DNA of 64,000 bases. Source: Beijerinckiaceae bacterium. GTDB lineage: Bacteria; Pseudomonadota; Alphaproteobacteria; Rhizobiales; Beijerinckiaceae. Under the pieces are notes generated by a model, which did not search any database, was not told the DNA's origin, and saw only the letters and a program-made list of their open reading frames with translations. How positions within the stretch are numbered: position 1 is the stretch's first letter; each line of letters opens with the position of its first letter. Position numbers and translations under genes: made by a program. The stretch spans positions 62,001-126,000 of the forward strand of contig JAJPIC010000023.1 of NCBI GenBank assembly GCA_021324915.1, read 5' to 3'. Positions 24,718 through 34,339 of the stretch are shown here, piece by piece.

Positions 24718-24960
24718 TCAGGTTTCGCTCTCGCAGGCCGCGAAGAGTTTCTGCTGCATTTTGAGGATCGTGGCGCGCATGGCCTCATAGCCTTCGTCGA
24801 GCGCGCAATAGCAGCTCACCTTGCTGAGCGATCGGTCCAAAACGGTGCGTGCTTCAGTGGCGGTGAGAATCTTTTTCTCAACCAGCATTTCGAGCGTGGC
24901 GCAGGCGACCGTTGCGCCTGCAAGGGCTTTGCCTAAGGCTTTGGCGCTTTCTTCCCTCAT
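24718..24960 (-). CDS. small helical hypothetical protein
   Basis: 80 residues; AGGAGG lies 5 bases before ATG 24960. All helical: MREESAKALGKALAGATVAC, ATLEMLVEKKILTATEARTV, LDRSLSKVSCYCALDEGYEA. It has the look of small conserved Rhizobiales proteins with a 'L.eKg.lt..Ea..ild.a' pattern. No function known. Confidence 0.72.
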   Translation of the reverse strand: MREESAKALGKALAGATVACATLEMLVEKKILTATEARTVLDRSLSKVSCYCALDEGYEAMRATILKMQQKLFAACESET

Positions 24961-25026
24961 GCTTTCCTCCTGGCCTCCCGGGTCGGTTCGTTCGGTTTTT
25001 GATTTCCGCTTCTAGACCCAACGATC

Positions 25027-25085
25027 GTTCTAGAGATTTAGAGCGGGACTTTGCGCGAAAAACCGATATCTGCTTTTTCGCATTC
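25027..25085. repeat. REP-like palindromic repeat, copy A
   Basis: GATTTAGAGCGGGACTTTGC and GCGAAAAACCG followed by CTTTTTCGCATTCCGC form an imperfect hairpin. Related arms occur at 58571-58634, 58823-58860, 60424-60480 and 60920-60944. Confidence 0.65.
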
Positions 25086-25182
25086 CGCATCTCGGAACTG
25101 GGCAAATCGCAACCCGAATATAGCGAGAAGACCACACCGCCGGAAGAATCTCGAACGAAAACCGGCCTCCGATCGGCATCGT

Positions 25183-26028
25183 TCAGCGCTTTTGCAACAG
25201 CTCTATTGCATCGCGAATGAAGGGTGCCGGCAGAATAACCCCGAAAGTGACGCTTCGATTGCCGAATTCGGGTCCGCTATAGCGATCGGATTGGACGACG
25301 AGCCCGAGCAAGCCATGGCTCGGCGTTTGCGGCGGACCATCGCGCCGCGCGTCCGGAAAGAAAAAATAAGCCGGCCCTCCGCTATTGCCCGGAAAAAGGC
25401 TGATATCGAGCTCGATCTGCTTCACAAAGCGCAGCGGCGTCAGCGGATAGGAGGCGATATAGCCCATCCGCAATATTGGAAATCCGCCCGGCGTTGCGAC
25501 GGAAAGCGGAAACCCGAGACAGAAAATCTGGTCGCCCGGATGAAAGGTCTTGGCGATTTCGTCATCGGCCAGGAATTCCGGCGAGAGGCCGGTGATCACC
25601 ACGTCATCGGGCAGATCGACCGGGAGTGCGGCGACATCGACCTCGGCATGTTTGACGTAAAGCGGCGCGCCGGCATGACGGATTCGAATAATGTGGGAGA
25701 AAGCGGCGTAAGTGCCGTCGGAATTCGGCCGCCTGACGAGAAGAGAGGCCGTCTCGCCGGCAATGTCATCGAGAACATGTGCGGCGCTGACGAGGATGGC
25801 GGGCGCGATTCGATCCTTCTCCTCGCGCGCCGCGGCCATGACGAAGCCGGTTCCATAGGCGGTTCGATTGGGATCCTCCCAATGGGGACCCTCGATTCGG
25901 AACGTGCTGTGGAAGAGGATCGTATTGAATTCCCGGGTGGGTGCGGGCCTTCTTTGCGGGAGCGCGCCCGCCGAACCGGTGCCGCGTCCTAAAATCGTGC
26001 CAAGCCGCTCAAACCATCTTCCGGGCAT
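25183..26028 (-). CDS. trypsin-like serine protease (S1/DegP-like domain)
   Basis: 281 residues from ATG 26028 (GAGG 6 bases upstream); the open frame extends to 26157 without support. The triad can be read as ILVSAAHVLDD (His), HAEVDVAALPVD (Asp) and DISLFPGNSGGPAYFFFP (Ser in GNSGGP). There is no clear signal peptide and no PDZ domain. It resembles the stand-alone trypsin-like peptidases annotated in many proteobacteria. A distant functional counterpart, with a different active-site context, lies in the tRNA-Glu element (10749-11603). Confidence 0.85.
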   Translation of the reverse strand: MPGRWFERLGTILGRGTGSAGALPQRRPAPTREFNTILFHSTFRIEGPHWEDPNRTAYGTGFVMAAAREEKDRIAPAILVSAAHVLDDIAGETASLLVRRPNSDGTYAAFSHIIRIRHAGAPLYVKHAEVDVAALPVDLPDDVVITGLSPEFLADDEIAKTFHPGDQIFCLGFPLSVATPGGFPILRMGYIASYPLTPLRFVKQIELDISLFPGNSGGPAYFFFPDARRDGPPQTPSHGLLGLVVQSDRYSGPEFGNRSVTFGVILPAPFIRDAIELLQKR

Positions 26029-26204
26029 CGCAGGCCTCAAGCTTCGGGCATCGTCCAGCGTTCCATAGGCTGCGAACCTGCGCCAGCTTGCGGAGGATGA
26101 CGATTTGGACTGATATGGGTCTGCGGCACTCGAACATGCTCGAGCGCGGCAAGGCAAAATCCAAGGCGTGCCGCAGGCCGCGGCGGCACGGGCGAGGGGT
26201 TCAG

Positions 26205-26336
26205 ATGATTCCAGTCTTGTTGAATGCAGCCTGCGCCGCGACGGCTTTTCTGACGCTCGGACTTTGGAGCGCAGCTGCAGCTGCCGCGGCAGGGGTCGCG
26301 GCAGCTTTTCAGGCTCTAAGCCTGCTCGTCGCTTGA
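26205..26336 (+). CDS. 43-residue membrane peptide (tentative)
   Basis: The frame ATG 26205 to TGA 26336 is preceded by GAGGGG 6 bases upstream. The product is almost entirely hydrophobic (MIPVLLNAACAATAFLTLGL, WSAAAAAAAGVAAAFQALSL), consistent with one or two short membrane helices. Such Ala-rich peptides also arise by chance in GC-rich DNA, so support rests on the ribosome-binding site. Confidence 0.35.
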   Translation: MIPVLLNAACAATAFLTLGLWSAAAAAAAGVAAAFQALSLLVA

Positions 26337-26349
26337 ACGCTGGTCCCGG

Positions 26350-27123
26350 TCAGCGGCTAGGGGTGTTAAAGAACAGTGCGGGCATTTCTCCCGACCAGGA
26401 ATCTCCCGACTGCGCATAGTGATACTCGGAATGTGCCGGCGCACCCCAGGCGCCATGTTCGTTGTTCCAGTTTTGATATCCGCTCGGCCGTCCGCGCGAC
26501 ATGAAGGTCGTGTCGTAAACGTCGCAAAGATCGGCTGGGATCGAATGGTTCTGGCAGGCCATCGTATAGCCCATCATCACTTTGCGCACGATTCTCATAG
26601 CCTCGTGCGACGGATGCCCGCGCATCCAACTCTCGTCGAAATAAGAATCGCGATTGCTGGCGTAGAGCGCTGACGCTCGATGAGCCCTGTGGTGGCGCCA
26701 TTCGAGCGCCTCGCGCACGGGATGCCGGTGCAGGGCGGCCGGCCGATAATGCGCGTAAATCGCGTGAGCCCGCTCGTTGGTCGAGGCCGCCACATGTGTC
26801 CGCTCGTTCGCATAAGCTGCGAGACGCGTGCGATTGCTCGGATTGGGCGTCGCACGGGCGAGGCGCTCACGCGGGTGATGCGCGAGACCGGCGGTTTGGA
26901 AGACAGCGCGGCATGCAGGGCTGAGGCTCGCCATCTTGGCTTGCATGCAGGCAACGATCTTACCGACATCCGGAATTTCCGACGAACAGAGCCGCAGCGC
27001 GTCGGGCGTGCAGGCGGCGCGCTGTTCGGCCGTCACTGTGAAGGCATGGGCGCCAACGCTGCCCGCAAGACTCAAGGTTGTGGCGAGAAACATGCGACTG
27101 AACAAGATCGACGTGCGACTCAT
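26350..27123 (-). CDS. secreted Cys-containing hypothetical protein
   Basis: 257 residues from ATG 27123 (AGGGGG upstream). Signal peptide MSRTSILFSRMFLATTLSLA-GSVGAHA, then FTVTAEQRAACTPDALRLCS and SEIPDVGKIVACMQAKMASL-SPACRAVF: a four-Cys module found at the N-terminus of many Rhizobiales exported proteins. A His/Arg-rich middle and a C-terminal region with two more Cys (MACQNHSIPADLCDVYDTTF) follow. Function unknown; periplasmic or surface location is inferred. Confidence 0.75.
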   Translation of the reverse strand: MSRTSILFSRMFLATTLSLAGSVGAHAFTVTAEQRAACTPDALRLCSSEIPDVGKIVACMQAKMASLSPACRAVFQTAGLAHHPRERLARATPNPSNRTRLAAYANERTHVAASTNERAHAIYAHYRPAALHRHPVREALEWRHHRAHRASALYASNRDSYFDESWMRGHPSHEAMRIVRKVMMGYTMACQNHSIPADLCDVYDTTFMSRGRPSGYQNWNNEHGAWGAPAHSEYHYAQSGDSWSGEMPALFFNTPSR

Positions 27124-27641
27124 CGGATCCCCCTGCATCGAGTGCGATGAAAGGGATGCTATCGTTGCAGTTGATTCGGTAGGAGTCCGCGTCAAATAAA
27201 ATTCTGTGTGAAAAATCAGATAAATCTCGCCCTCGGGTGCGCCTGCTATCCTTTGCGCGAGGGGCTCCGATCACGGCCGCAAGCGGAAAAGCGACGATGC
27301 GGTCTTTAAGCTTTTTATACGCCTCTCTGAGAATGTCCTTCGAGGAGATGGCTTTTTCCGCGGGTTCCGATTCTTCCACAGGCCCCTCTTCGCGAGATTG
27401 TGAGAGAGCGCGCCAAGAGCAATGGTTGTGCTCAAGCCATGCTCAAGCGGCTCACCGTCGTAGCGCGGATCTTAGAGGCGGACCAAAGGATTACCTTTCG
27501 TTCGGTTGACGATCCCAAATGTGGCGATCAGGGCACACGTGGGGAGAATTCGCGGGGGAGTAGTAGTGGATCGAAGCTTTGCGATGGATTTCCGCGTTGG
27601 GCTATGCCATGTCCTGCCTACGCAGCAATCAGGGGGGCCTT
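27124..27641. other. 518-bp intergenic region between divergent exported-protein genes
   Basis: Promoters for the minus-strand secreted protein and the plus-strand barrel gene must lie here. A minus-strand frame at 27200-27379 (MEESEPAEKAISSKDILREA) looks partly protein-like but continues into the neighbouring gene antisense and is not called. Confidence 0.5.
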
Positions 27642-28397
27642 ATGATGATTCGTAAACTGCTTGTTTCGGCCGCAACGCTCGCTCTCATGACGGGCGCTGC
27701 TTGGGCCGCTGATCTGCCGAATACCAAGGGCCCGCCGGTCTTCGCGCCGCCGCCCCCGCCGGCCTTCACATGGACCGGCGTCTATATCGGCGGTCAGGTC
27801 GGCTATGAATGGGGCAATGATACCACGACCGAATTCGATCCGGCCGGCGTGCCCGATGGGTTCGTCCAGGGGTTTAGGACCAATGGGGTGAATGGCGGTG
27901 GTCACATCGGCTTCAACTACCAGGTGAGCCAGTTCGTTTTCGGTCTCGAGGGTGATGTCAACGGCGCCGACAATCGCGGCGGCTTCACGCTCCCGAACGG
28001 GAATTTCGAGCATGTCCGTGACGAGATCGAAGCCGCCATCCTCGGCCGGGCGGGTGTCGCTTGGGATCGCGTGTTGATCTATGCCCAGGGCGGTGCCGCC
28101 TTCGCCAATTTCCGCTATAATTACTTCAACGCGGGAACGGGCGTTGGCGAGATCTTCAACGATGGTCGCGTCGGTTGGACGGTGGGCGGCGGCATCGAAT
28201 ATGCCATCGATCCGAACTGGACGATCTTCGCCGATTACCGCTATTCGGACTACGGCCGCTTCAGCAACACGTCCGCTTTTGCTTTCCCGGGCTTCACCGA
28301 GCGTCAGCATCCGCGGGAGAACCTGGTGCAGGCCGGCTTCAGCTACAAGTTCGATATTTTCGGACCGCCGGCGGCTCCGATCGTCTCGAAATATTGA
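27642..28397 (+). CDS. outer-membrane beta-barrel protein (Omp25/RopB-like), second copy
   Basis: 251 residues. Signal peptide MMIRKLLVSAATLALMTGAA-WA, the same ADLPNTKGPPVFAPPPPPAF spacer as the paralogue at 22868, and barrel strands VYIGGQVGYEWGND, GHIGFNYQVSQFVFGLEGDV, EAAILGRAGVAWDRVLIYAQ and EYAIDPNWTIFADYRYSDYG. The loops differ strongly from the first copy while the strands match. GGGGGG precedes the tandem ATGs. It ends at a strong terminator. Two copies 4 kb apart on opposite strands suggest duplication with loop diversification. Confidence 0.92.
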   Translation: MMIRKLLVSAATLALMTGAAWAADLPNTKGPPVFAPPPPPAFTWTGVYIGGQVGYEWGNDTTTEFDPAGVPDGFVQGFRTNGVNGGGHIGFNYQVSQFVFGLEGDVNGADNRGGFTLPNGNFEHVRDEIEAAILGRAGVAWDRVLIYAQGGAAFANFRYNYFNAGTGVGEIFNDGRVGWTVGGGIEYAIDPNWTIFADYRYSDYGRFSNTSAFAFPGFTERQHPRENLVQAGFSYKFDIFGPPAAPIVSKY

Positions 28398-28418
28398 TCC
28401 GGCGTAACGCCGCAATCG

Positions 28419-28456
28419 GGCCGCGAAAGGCAACTTTCGCGGCCTTTTCTTTTTCC
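28419..28456 (+). terminator. rho-independent terminator of second barrel gene
   Basis: An 11-bp perfect stem GGCCGCGAAAG/CTTTCGCGGCC with GCAA tetraloop, followed by TTTTCTTTTTCC. Confidence 0.92.
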
Positions 28457-28557
28457 TCCTCCCACTTGCCCGGCAAGGAGAGGGTGAGAGGCGGGGCAGC
28501 GGCACTTTCCGGCCGGGGAAGCAACGAGCCCTATGCCGGCTGGTCCGCAGCCGCAGG

Positions 28558-29814
28558 TCACTTCTGCGCGGACTGCTCGCTCTGATTCTCCTCCTCGCCA
28601 GCGGTGCTCACGCGCATCCCGCTCGCGATATTCACCGGCGGATCGAGGATGACCCGATCGCCCGGGTAAAGGCCGGAACGAATGTCGAGGGTCGCGCCAT
28701 TGTCGGCCAGCACGTCGAGGTGGCGCAGGTCGACCTTGCCGTCGCGGTAGACCGCGGCGAAGAGCCCGTTTTTGTTGAAGATCACCGCTTGCGATGGAAT
28801 CGTTATCACCGGCTGAAGCCGTTTGATGAAGAGCCGCACGGTGCAATAGAGGCCGGGGAAGAGCGTGCCGTCGCGATTCTCGACATCGACCTCGGTGAGG
28901 CGGGTCCTGGTTCCCGCCTGCAGAGCATTTGCATTGCGCGCCACCGTGCCGTGGAAGACGCGGCCGGGCATTTCCGGCACGCGAACTTCCGCCGTATCGC
29001 CATCCTTGAGACCGAAGACGGCATCCTGCGGAACATAGATCTGGATGCGCAGAACGTTGCTGCGGGCGATGCTGAAGAGCGCAGTCCCGCTCGACACATC
29101 GGCGGTGACGAGGCTGCCGACGTCGATCTGGCGTGCCGTGATGATTCCGTCGAAAGGCGCCACCACTTTTTCGAATCCGGTCAATTCCTCGAGACGTGAA
29201 ACCTGGGCCTGTCCGGCTTTGAGATTGGCCTGGGCGACCTGGAGTGCGGCGTTCTGCGCCTGATAGGTGAGGCGGTCCGTGTCGCCCTGCTGCTTGGTCT
29301 GCCAGCCTTGCACGACGAGAGTCTGTGTTCGCTGGTTGGTGACCTGGGCGAGCTTCACATTTGCGTCCGCCTGGGCAACCGCGGCTTCGAGCTGCGTGAG
29401 CTGCGCACGTGCCTGAATGAGCTGTTGATCGAGATCGGGCGCGGCGATGACGGCAAGGACATCGCCCGCCTTGACCCTGCTGCCGATATCGACGTTGCGC
29501 GTCGCTATATAGCCGGTCGCTCGCGCGTAGATGGTCGCCGCGTCGAAGGCTTCCGTGCTGCCAGGCAGGTCGAGCGTGCGTGGCGCGTCATTCGATTCGA
29601 CGCGTTGGATGCGCACGATCGGAACCGCGTTTTCTTGCTGTTTCAAGGTTTCGAGCGCTGCCATCCGCCGTTGCGCATGGCCCCAAGCTCCGAAGCCGGC
29701 GAGAGCTGCGACGATAATGAGCCCGGCAATGCCCGCAAGGCGAACATTGCGCCTCAGCCTCAAGTCCGTCCTTTGCTTCTCCGTCCGGTCGGGGCGGGGC
29801 ACGTCATCGCGCAT
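28558..29814 (-). CDS. RND efflux periplasmic adaptor (HlyD/AcrA family)
   Basis: 418 residues. An N-terminal membrane anchor (AGIAGLIIVAALAGFGAWGH), the lipoyl half-motif GYIATRNVDIGSRVKAGDVL, a long alpha-helical hairpin (QLIQARAQLTQLEAAVAQAD), the second lipoyl half (VVAPFDGIITARQIDVGSLV) and beta-barrel and proximal domains. It links the inner-membrane pump encoded 34 bases upstream to an outer-membrane channel, which is not in this window. GGAGG precedes ATG 29814. Substrate unknown. Confidence 0.93.
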   Translation of the reverse strand: MRDDVPRPDRTEKQRTDLRLRRNVRLAGIAGLIIVAALAGFGAWGHAQRRMAALETLKQQENAVPIVRIQRVESNDAPRTLDLPGSTEAFDAATIYARATGYIATRNVDIGSRVKAGDVLAVIAAPDLDQQLIQARAQLTQLEAAVAQADANVKLAQVTNQRTQTLVVQGWQTKQQGDTDRLTYQAQNAALQVAQANLKAGQAQVSRLEELTGFEKVVAPFDGIITARQIDVGSLVTADVSSGTALFSIARSNVLRIQIYVPQDAVFGLKDGDTAEVRVPEMPGRVFHGTVARNANALQAGTRTRLTEVDVENRDGTLFPGLYCTVRLFIKRLQPVITIPSQAVIFNKNGLFAAVYRDGKVDLRHLDVLADNGATLDIRSGLYPGDRVILDPPVNIASGMRVSTAGEEENQSEQSAQK

Positions 29815-29848
29815 CGGACGGCCTCCTTCGATCTTCGGCCAACATGAT

Positions 29849-32800
29849 TCAGTGCCCTTCCTGCGGAATCGGCTCGTCGTCCTCGCTCCTCGGCTCGGCC
29901 CGCTCGAAACGCCCGATAAAGGAATAGAGATAGGGCACGAACAGCAGAGTCGTTAGGGTGCCCACGAGAACGCCGCCGATCACCGCGCGGGCGAGGACCG
30001 CGTTCTGCTCCTCGCCCGGCGCGCCGATCGCCATCGGGATCATGCCGACGACCATGGCCGCGGCGGTCATCAGAACGGGACGAATTCGCGTGCGCCCCGC
30101 CATAATGGCCGCTTCCTCGGCACTGGCGCCCTCGCGGCGTTGATCGCGTGCGAAAGTCACGAGCAGGATCGAATTGGCCGAGGCAACGCCGATCGACATG
30201 ATGGCGCCCATGAGCGAAGGCACGCTGATCGTCGTCCCGGTCACGTAAAGCATCAGAAGAATGCCGGCGCCGGCGCCGGGCAGGGCGAGAATGACGGCGA
30301 GCGGATCGAGGAAGCTCTGATAATTGACGACCATCAGCAGATAGACGAACACCGCGGCAAAGAGCAGGCCGATGGTCAGATCCTGGAAGGCCGAATTCAT
30401 GCTTTCGATCTGTCCGCGCACGACGAACTGATTGCCGGGTTTGAGCTTCGGCTCGAGGTCCTTGACGATCGACTGGATCGATTTGGCGACCGCGCCGAGA
30501 TCGCTGTCCTGGGTGCTGGCATAGATGTCGTAGAGCGGCTGAATGTTCGAATGGTTGTAGACCGTCTGCACCGGAATGCGCTGCATGGTCGCGACATTGC
30601 CGAGCACATTGGGCACCGGCGTCTGTTGCGAAGCCTGGCTCACCAAGGGCGTGTTGTTGAGCTCGTTGACGGAGGAAACCCGATATTCGGGTGTTTGAAC
30701 GGCGAAATAATAGGGAATGCCGCTTGTCGGATCGGTCCAGAAATTCGGCTGGACCTGTTCGGACGAGCTCAGGCTGATGTTGAGATTATTGGCGATCTCG
30801 GTGACGTTCAGGCCGAGCTGCTGAGCGCGCGTCCTATCGATCTGGTAGAAGAGTTCCGGCGCGTCGAGCTCCTGCTGGATGTGCACGTCGACGAGGCCCG
30901 CGACTTTCGACATCCGTTCGCGCAACACGTCGGCGAGCACGCGATTGCCGGCGCGATCGGGCCCTTCGACCTCGACGTCGATTTGCGAAGGAATGCCGAA
31001 ATTGAGAATTTGGGTGACCATGTCGGCTGGCTGGAAATAGAACAAGACATCCGGGAAGGCCTTTGTCAGCACGGCGCGGATCTTCTTGATGCAATCGGCA
31101 GTCGGCGGATGACCCTCATTGAGCGAGACAAGGATCTGTCCGTCGTTGACGCCGATGATCGAGCCGTCGGTAAAAGCGAGATTATAAGTGCGCTGAGGCA
31201 GACCGATGTTGTCGATGATCAGCCCGAGATATTTCGGCGGGATCGTACTGCGGATCTTATCCTCTACGGACTGGAAGACCTGCTCCGTCGCTTCGATACG
31301 CGTGCGCGGCGGCGCGCGCACATGAAGCTGAATGAGTCCGGCGTCGATTTGCGGGAAGAAATCGGTGCCGACCGACATCATGATGATCGTGGCGCCGCCG
31401 AGCACGCAGAGCGCAACGAGCGGCACGAGAATCCGGCTGCGCAATACGCCATGCAGGACATAGACGTAGGCGTTGCGGAAATTGTCGAAGCCGCGATTGA
31501 ACGAATCGTGAAATCGCTCGAACCATCCGGCCGGCCTGCCTTCGGCATGGCGCTCTTGTTCGCCACGCAGAATATATCTGATGATGATCGGCGTCAGCGT
31601 GCGCGAAAGCACGTAAGAGGTCAGCATGGCGAAAGCGACCGCCATGCCGAGCGGCGTGAAGAGATAGCGCGCCGGTCCATTAAGGAAGAAGACCGAGACG
31701 AAAACGCTGGAGATCGCGAGCGTCGAGACGAGCGTCGGTAGCGCAATGTCGGCGGAGCCGTGCAGAACGGCTTCGAGGAAAGGCCGTCGCTCTTCGAACA
31801 TTCGGTGCGTATTCTCGATTGCGACAGTCGAATCATCGACCAGAATGCCGACGGCGAGCGCCAGGCCGCCCAAGGTCATCGTATTGATCGTTTGGCCGAG
31901 CGCGGAAAAAATCGCGATCGAGCTCAGGATCGATAGCGGAATCGAGACCATGACGATGAGCGTCGAACGCCATGAACCAAGGAAGATCAGGATCATCAAT
32001 GCGGTCAGTCCGGCCGCTATGGCGCCCTCGCGCAACACGCCCGCGATTGCCTCTTTCACGAAGATCGATTGATCGAAGAGGAGGTTCATGTCCATGCCGG
32101 GCGGCGCGGCCTTGCGCAATTGCGGCATGATGGCCTTGACGGCATTGACGACGCTGAGCGTCGAGGCATCGCCGTTCTTGATGATCGTCAAGAGCACCGC
32201 GTGGCGCCCATTCGTGCGCACGATGTTCTGCTGCACCGCCCAGCCGTTGCGCACATGCGCGACGTCTCTCAGACGCACGGTCGTTCCGCCGACCTGGCGC
32301 AACGGCAGATTGTTGAGCGCGTCGATCGTCTGCGCCATGGCATTGACGCTGACAATGAACTGGGTGTTGCCGATCTTCGCATCGCCGGATGGCAGCGTCA
32401 GGCTCTGCGCGTTGACGGCGTTGACGATATCCGTCGGCGTGATGCCATTCGCCCGCAGCGCATCGGGATCTATGTCGACCATGATCTGCCGATATTTGCC
32501 GCCATAGGGCGTGGGTAGCGTAATGCCCTGTATCGGGGCGAGCTGCTGACGCAGGCGATAGATGCCGTAATCGTAGAGCTGCTGCTGATTCATCCGGTCC
32601 GAAGTCAGGCTGATCTGCAGGACCGGAACGCTCGACGCATTATATTGGACAACGACCGGCGGCTGGATGCCGGTCGGCATCAGCGCCCGGATCGAATTGG
32701 TAGCGGAGACGATCTGCGAGATTGCGAGATCGATGCTGACATTCGGCTGAAAATAGATCTTCTGAACGGAAATTCCCTCGAACGTCTCCGATTCCATGTT

Positions 32801-33037
32801 GCGGATGTTGTTGACGTTCGCGCTGATCGAATATTCGCTGTAGGTGGTGACGCGCGCTTCCATCTCCTTGGGGGTCAAGCCGGTATATTGCCAGATGACG
32901 CTGACCACCGGGATGTTGATGATCGGGAAGATATCCTTGGGCGCGCTGATGATTGCGCTCACGCCGAGAAACAGGATCGCCAGCGCCATCACGAAAAACG
33001 TGTGCGGGAACCGCAAGGCAAAGCGGACGATACCCAT
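29849..33037 (-). CDS. RND-family efflux permease (AcrB/MMPL-like)
   Basis: 1,062 residues with the usual 12 membrane helices and two large periplasmic loops. Recognisable parts: the N-terminal helix (RFALRFPHTFFVMALAILFL), TGLTPKEMEARVTTYSEYSI, the helix-4 LALAVGILVDDSTVAIENTH with the proton-relay Asp pair, and the closing GVASANSILLVTFARDQRRE and EEQNAVLARAVIGGVLVGTL. It is first in a two-gene operon with the adaptor and divergent from an AraC-type gene, which probably controls it. The partner outer-membrane factor is absent nearby. A drug, solvent or metal substrate cannot be told from sequence. Confidence 0.95.
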   Translation of the reverse strand: MGIVRFALRFPHTFFVMALAILFLGVSAIISAPKDIFPIINIPVVSVIWQYTGLTPKEMEARVTTYSEYSISANVNNIRNMESETFEGISVQKIYFQPNVSIDLAISQIVSATNSIRALMPTGIQPPVVVQYNASSVPVLQISLTSDRMNQQQLYDYGIYRLRQQLAPIQGITLPTPYGGKYRQIMVDIDPDALRANGITPTDIVNAVNAQSLTLPSGDAKIGNTQFIVSVNAMAQTIDALNNLPLRQVGGTTVRLRDVAHVRNGWAVQQNIVRTNGRHAVLLTIIKNGDASTLSVVNAVKAIMPQLRKAAPPGMDMNLLFDQSIFVKEAIAGVLREGAIAAGLTALMILIFLGSWRSTLIVMVSIPLSILSSIAIFSALGQTINTMTLGGLALAVGILVDDSTVAIENTHRMFEERRPFLEAVLHGSADIALPTLVSTLAISSVFVSVFFLNGPARYLFTPLGMAVAFAMLTSYVLSRTLTPIIIRYILRGEQERHAEGRPAGWFERFHDSFNRGFDNFRNAYVYVLHGVLRSRILVPLVALCVLGGATIIMMSVGTDFFPQIDAGLIQLHVRAPPRTRIEATEQVFQSVEDKIRSTIPPKYLGLIIDNIGLPQRTYNLAFTDGSIIGVNDGQILVSLNEGHPPTADCIKKIRAVLTKAFPDVLFYFQPADMVTQILNFGIPSQIDVEVEGPDRAGNRVLADVLRERMSKVAGLVDVHIQQELDAPELFYQIDRTRAQQLGLNVTEIANNLNISLSSSEQVQPNFWTDPTSGIPYYFAVQTPEYRVSSVNELNNTPLVSQASQQTPVPNVLGNVATMQRIPVQTVYNHSNIQPLYDIYASTQDSDLGAVAKSIQSIVKDLEPKLKPGNQFVVRGQIESMNSAFQDLTIGLLFAAVFVYLLMVVNYQSFLDPLAVILALPGAGAGILLMLYVTGTTISVPSLMGAIMSIGVASANSILLVTFARDQRREGASAEEAAIMAGRTRIRPVLMTAAAMVVGMIPMAIGAPGEEQNAVLARAVIGGVLVGTLTTLLFVPYLYSFIGRFERAEPRSEDDEPIPQEGH

Positions 33038-33390
33038 GACGTGCTCCGGCTAGGGATGTACGGATGCAATAAGGCGGTTGGCAGTACCGCAAGGCTCAAG
33101 CCTCGGGACATAATCCTGCCACCGGCGAGGCTAGGCCCCGTTCGAAGTTTAGCAACGCCGTGGGAGGTCAGCTTGTTCAGCCCTGCGGAAAGAAGGCCAA
33201 AACTGCTGTTGCGGTGCCCCATTGCTGGGCCGGAGAGGCGAATTTCCCGGAACTTAACGCCGGTGAGCGTCGCTCACCTTCTCGTGAACACGCGTTGAGC
33301 TCAAGGAACTCGACGCCATATCGCGGGAAACAAACTTGGCAGGAAGCGAATTCGAGGGCATGGCTGAATTTAGCATGTTCGAGCAGCGCC
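33038..33390. promoter_or_regulatory. divergent promoter region of RND operon and AraC gene
   Basis: 353 bp with no convincing gene; open frames run through it but without start signals. It separates the leftward efflux operon from the rightward AraC regulator, so the AraC operator is expected here. I see no clear repeat that would mark it. Confidence 0.5.
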
Positions 33391-34269
33391 ATGAGCTTCC
33401 TTGATAGCGGTCCCAGGCTTGATTATTCGCCCGCCCATATTCTCCGGCGGCAGCCGGCGGGGTGGTTGGGTCTGCGCGCCGAGTGCGTCGAGCTCCTCGA
33501 GCCCGAGACCTATGCCTATGATTTCCAAGCGGATTGGCATCTCCTGATCGCGCCGGAACTGTCGCACCGCGATGACGGCGAAACCGCACTGGAAGGCCTG
33601 CCGAAATCGCATTTGCGGGAGCTGACGCGAAAGCTCACACTCGTGCCGGCAGGCAGCAAGTTTTGCGGCTGGCAAAAACCGCGCGTGCTGAGCAAGGTCA
33701 CGCTCTTCTATATCGATCCGCGCGGTCCGCTTCTCAATCCGATGCTGCGATTCGATGAGATCGAGTTCAAGCCGCGGCTATTCTTCTTCGATGCCGACCT
33801 CTGGTCGACCGCGCTCAAACTGAAAGAACAGATCGATACGGGCGATGCGAGTTCCGGCCTCTATGCAGAGGCGCTCGGAGCCGTGCTCTGTCACGAATTG
33901 GTTCGCCTCAACGGTGTGTCGATCGAGGCGCCCCGGCGCGGTGGATTGGCCGCCTGGCAACGCAAGCGCGTGGCCGAATATGTCGAGGCGCACCTCGACG
34001 CGAGGATTTCGGTCGCAGAATTCGCCGCGCTCGTGCGGCTCAGTCCCTTTCATTTCGCCCGCGCGTTCAAGCAAACCTTCGGTATGCCGCCACATCGCTA
34101 TCACGTGACGCGCCGTATCGAAGCGGCGAAAGTCTTGCTCGAAAATACCGAGACGCCGATCACCGAGATTGCGCTCGATCTCGGGCTCGCCGATACGAGT
34201 GCCTTGAGTGCCGGGTTCCGGCGGGTGACGGGCATGAGCCCCAACGAATATCGGCGCGGATCAGGGTAG
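33391..34269 (+). CDS. AraC-family transcriptional regulator
   Basis: 292 residues from ATG 33391. The C-terminal 100 residues are the double HTH: RVAEYVEAHLDARISVAEFA, LVRLSPFHFARAFKQTFGMP, then RRIEAAKVLLENTETPITEI and LGLADTSALSAGFRRVTGMS-PNEYR. The N-terminal 180 residues are the variable sensing domain. Divergent placement from the RND pump operon suggests it activates that operon in response to a pump substrate. Confidence 0.9.
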   Translation: MSFLDSGPRLDYSPAHILRRQPAGWLGLRAECVELLEPETYAYDFQADWHLLIAPELSHRDDGETALEGLPKSHLRELTRKLTLVPAGSKFCGWQKPRVLSKVTLFYIDPRGPLLNPMLRFDEIEFKPRLFFFDADLWSTALKLKEQIDTGDASSGLYAEALGAVLCHELVRLNGVSIEAPRRGGLAAWQRKRVAEYVEAHLDARISVAEFAALVRLSPFHFARAFKQTFGMPPHRYHVTRRIEAAKVLLENTETPITEIALDLGLADTSALSAGFRRVTGMSPNEYRRGSG

Positions 34270-34339
34270 GCGAAAATCGCTCGAGGAGCCCAAAGGGCGC
34301 AGTCCGGAATTTTCCGTACGAGTTTCTCTGGATTGTACG

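Noticed and set aside
26960-27379. 139-residue minus-strand frame upstream of the secreted protein
   Set aside because: Its first 50 residues look plausible, but the rest is an out-of-frame reading of the neighbouring gene.
30140-31741. 533-residue plus-strand frame inside the RND permease
   Set aside because: Antisense shadow, Arg/Asp-rich, with no start signals.
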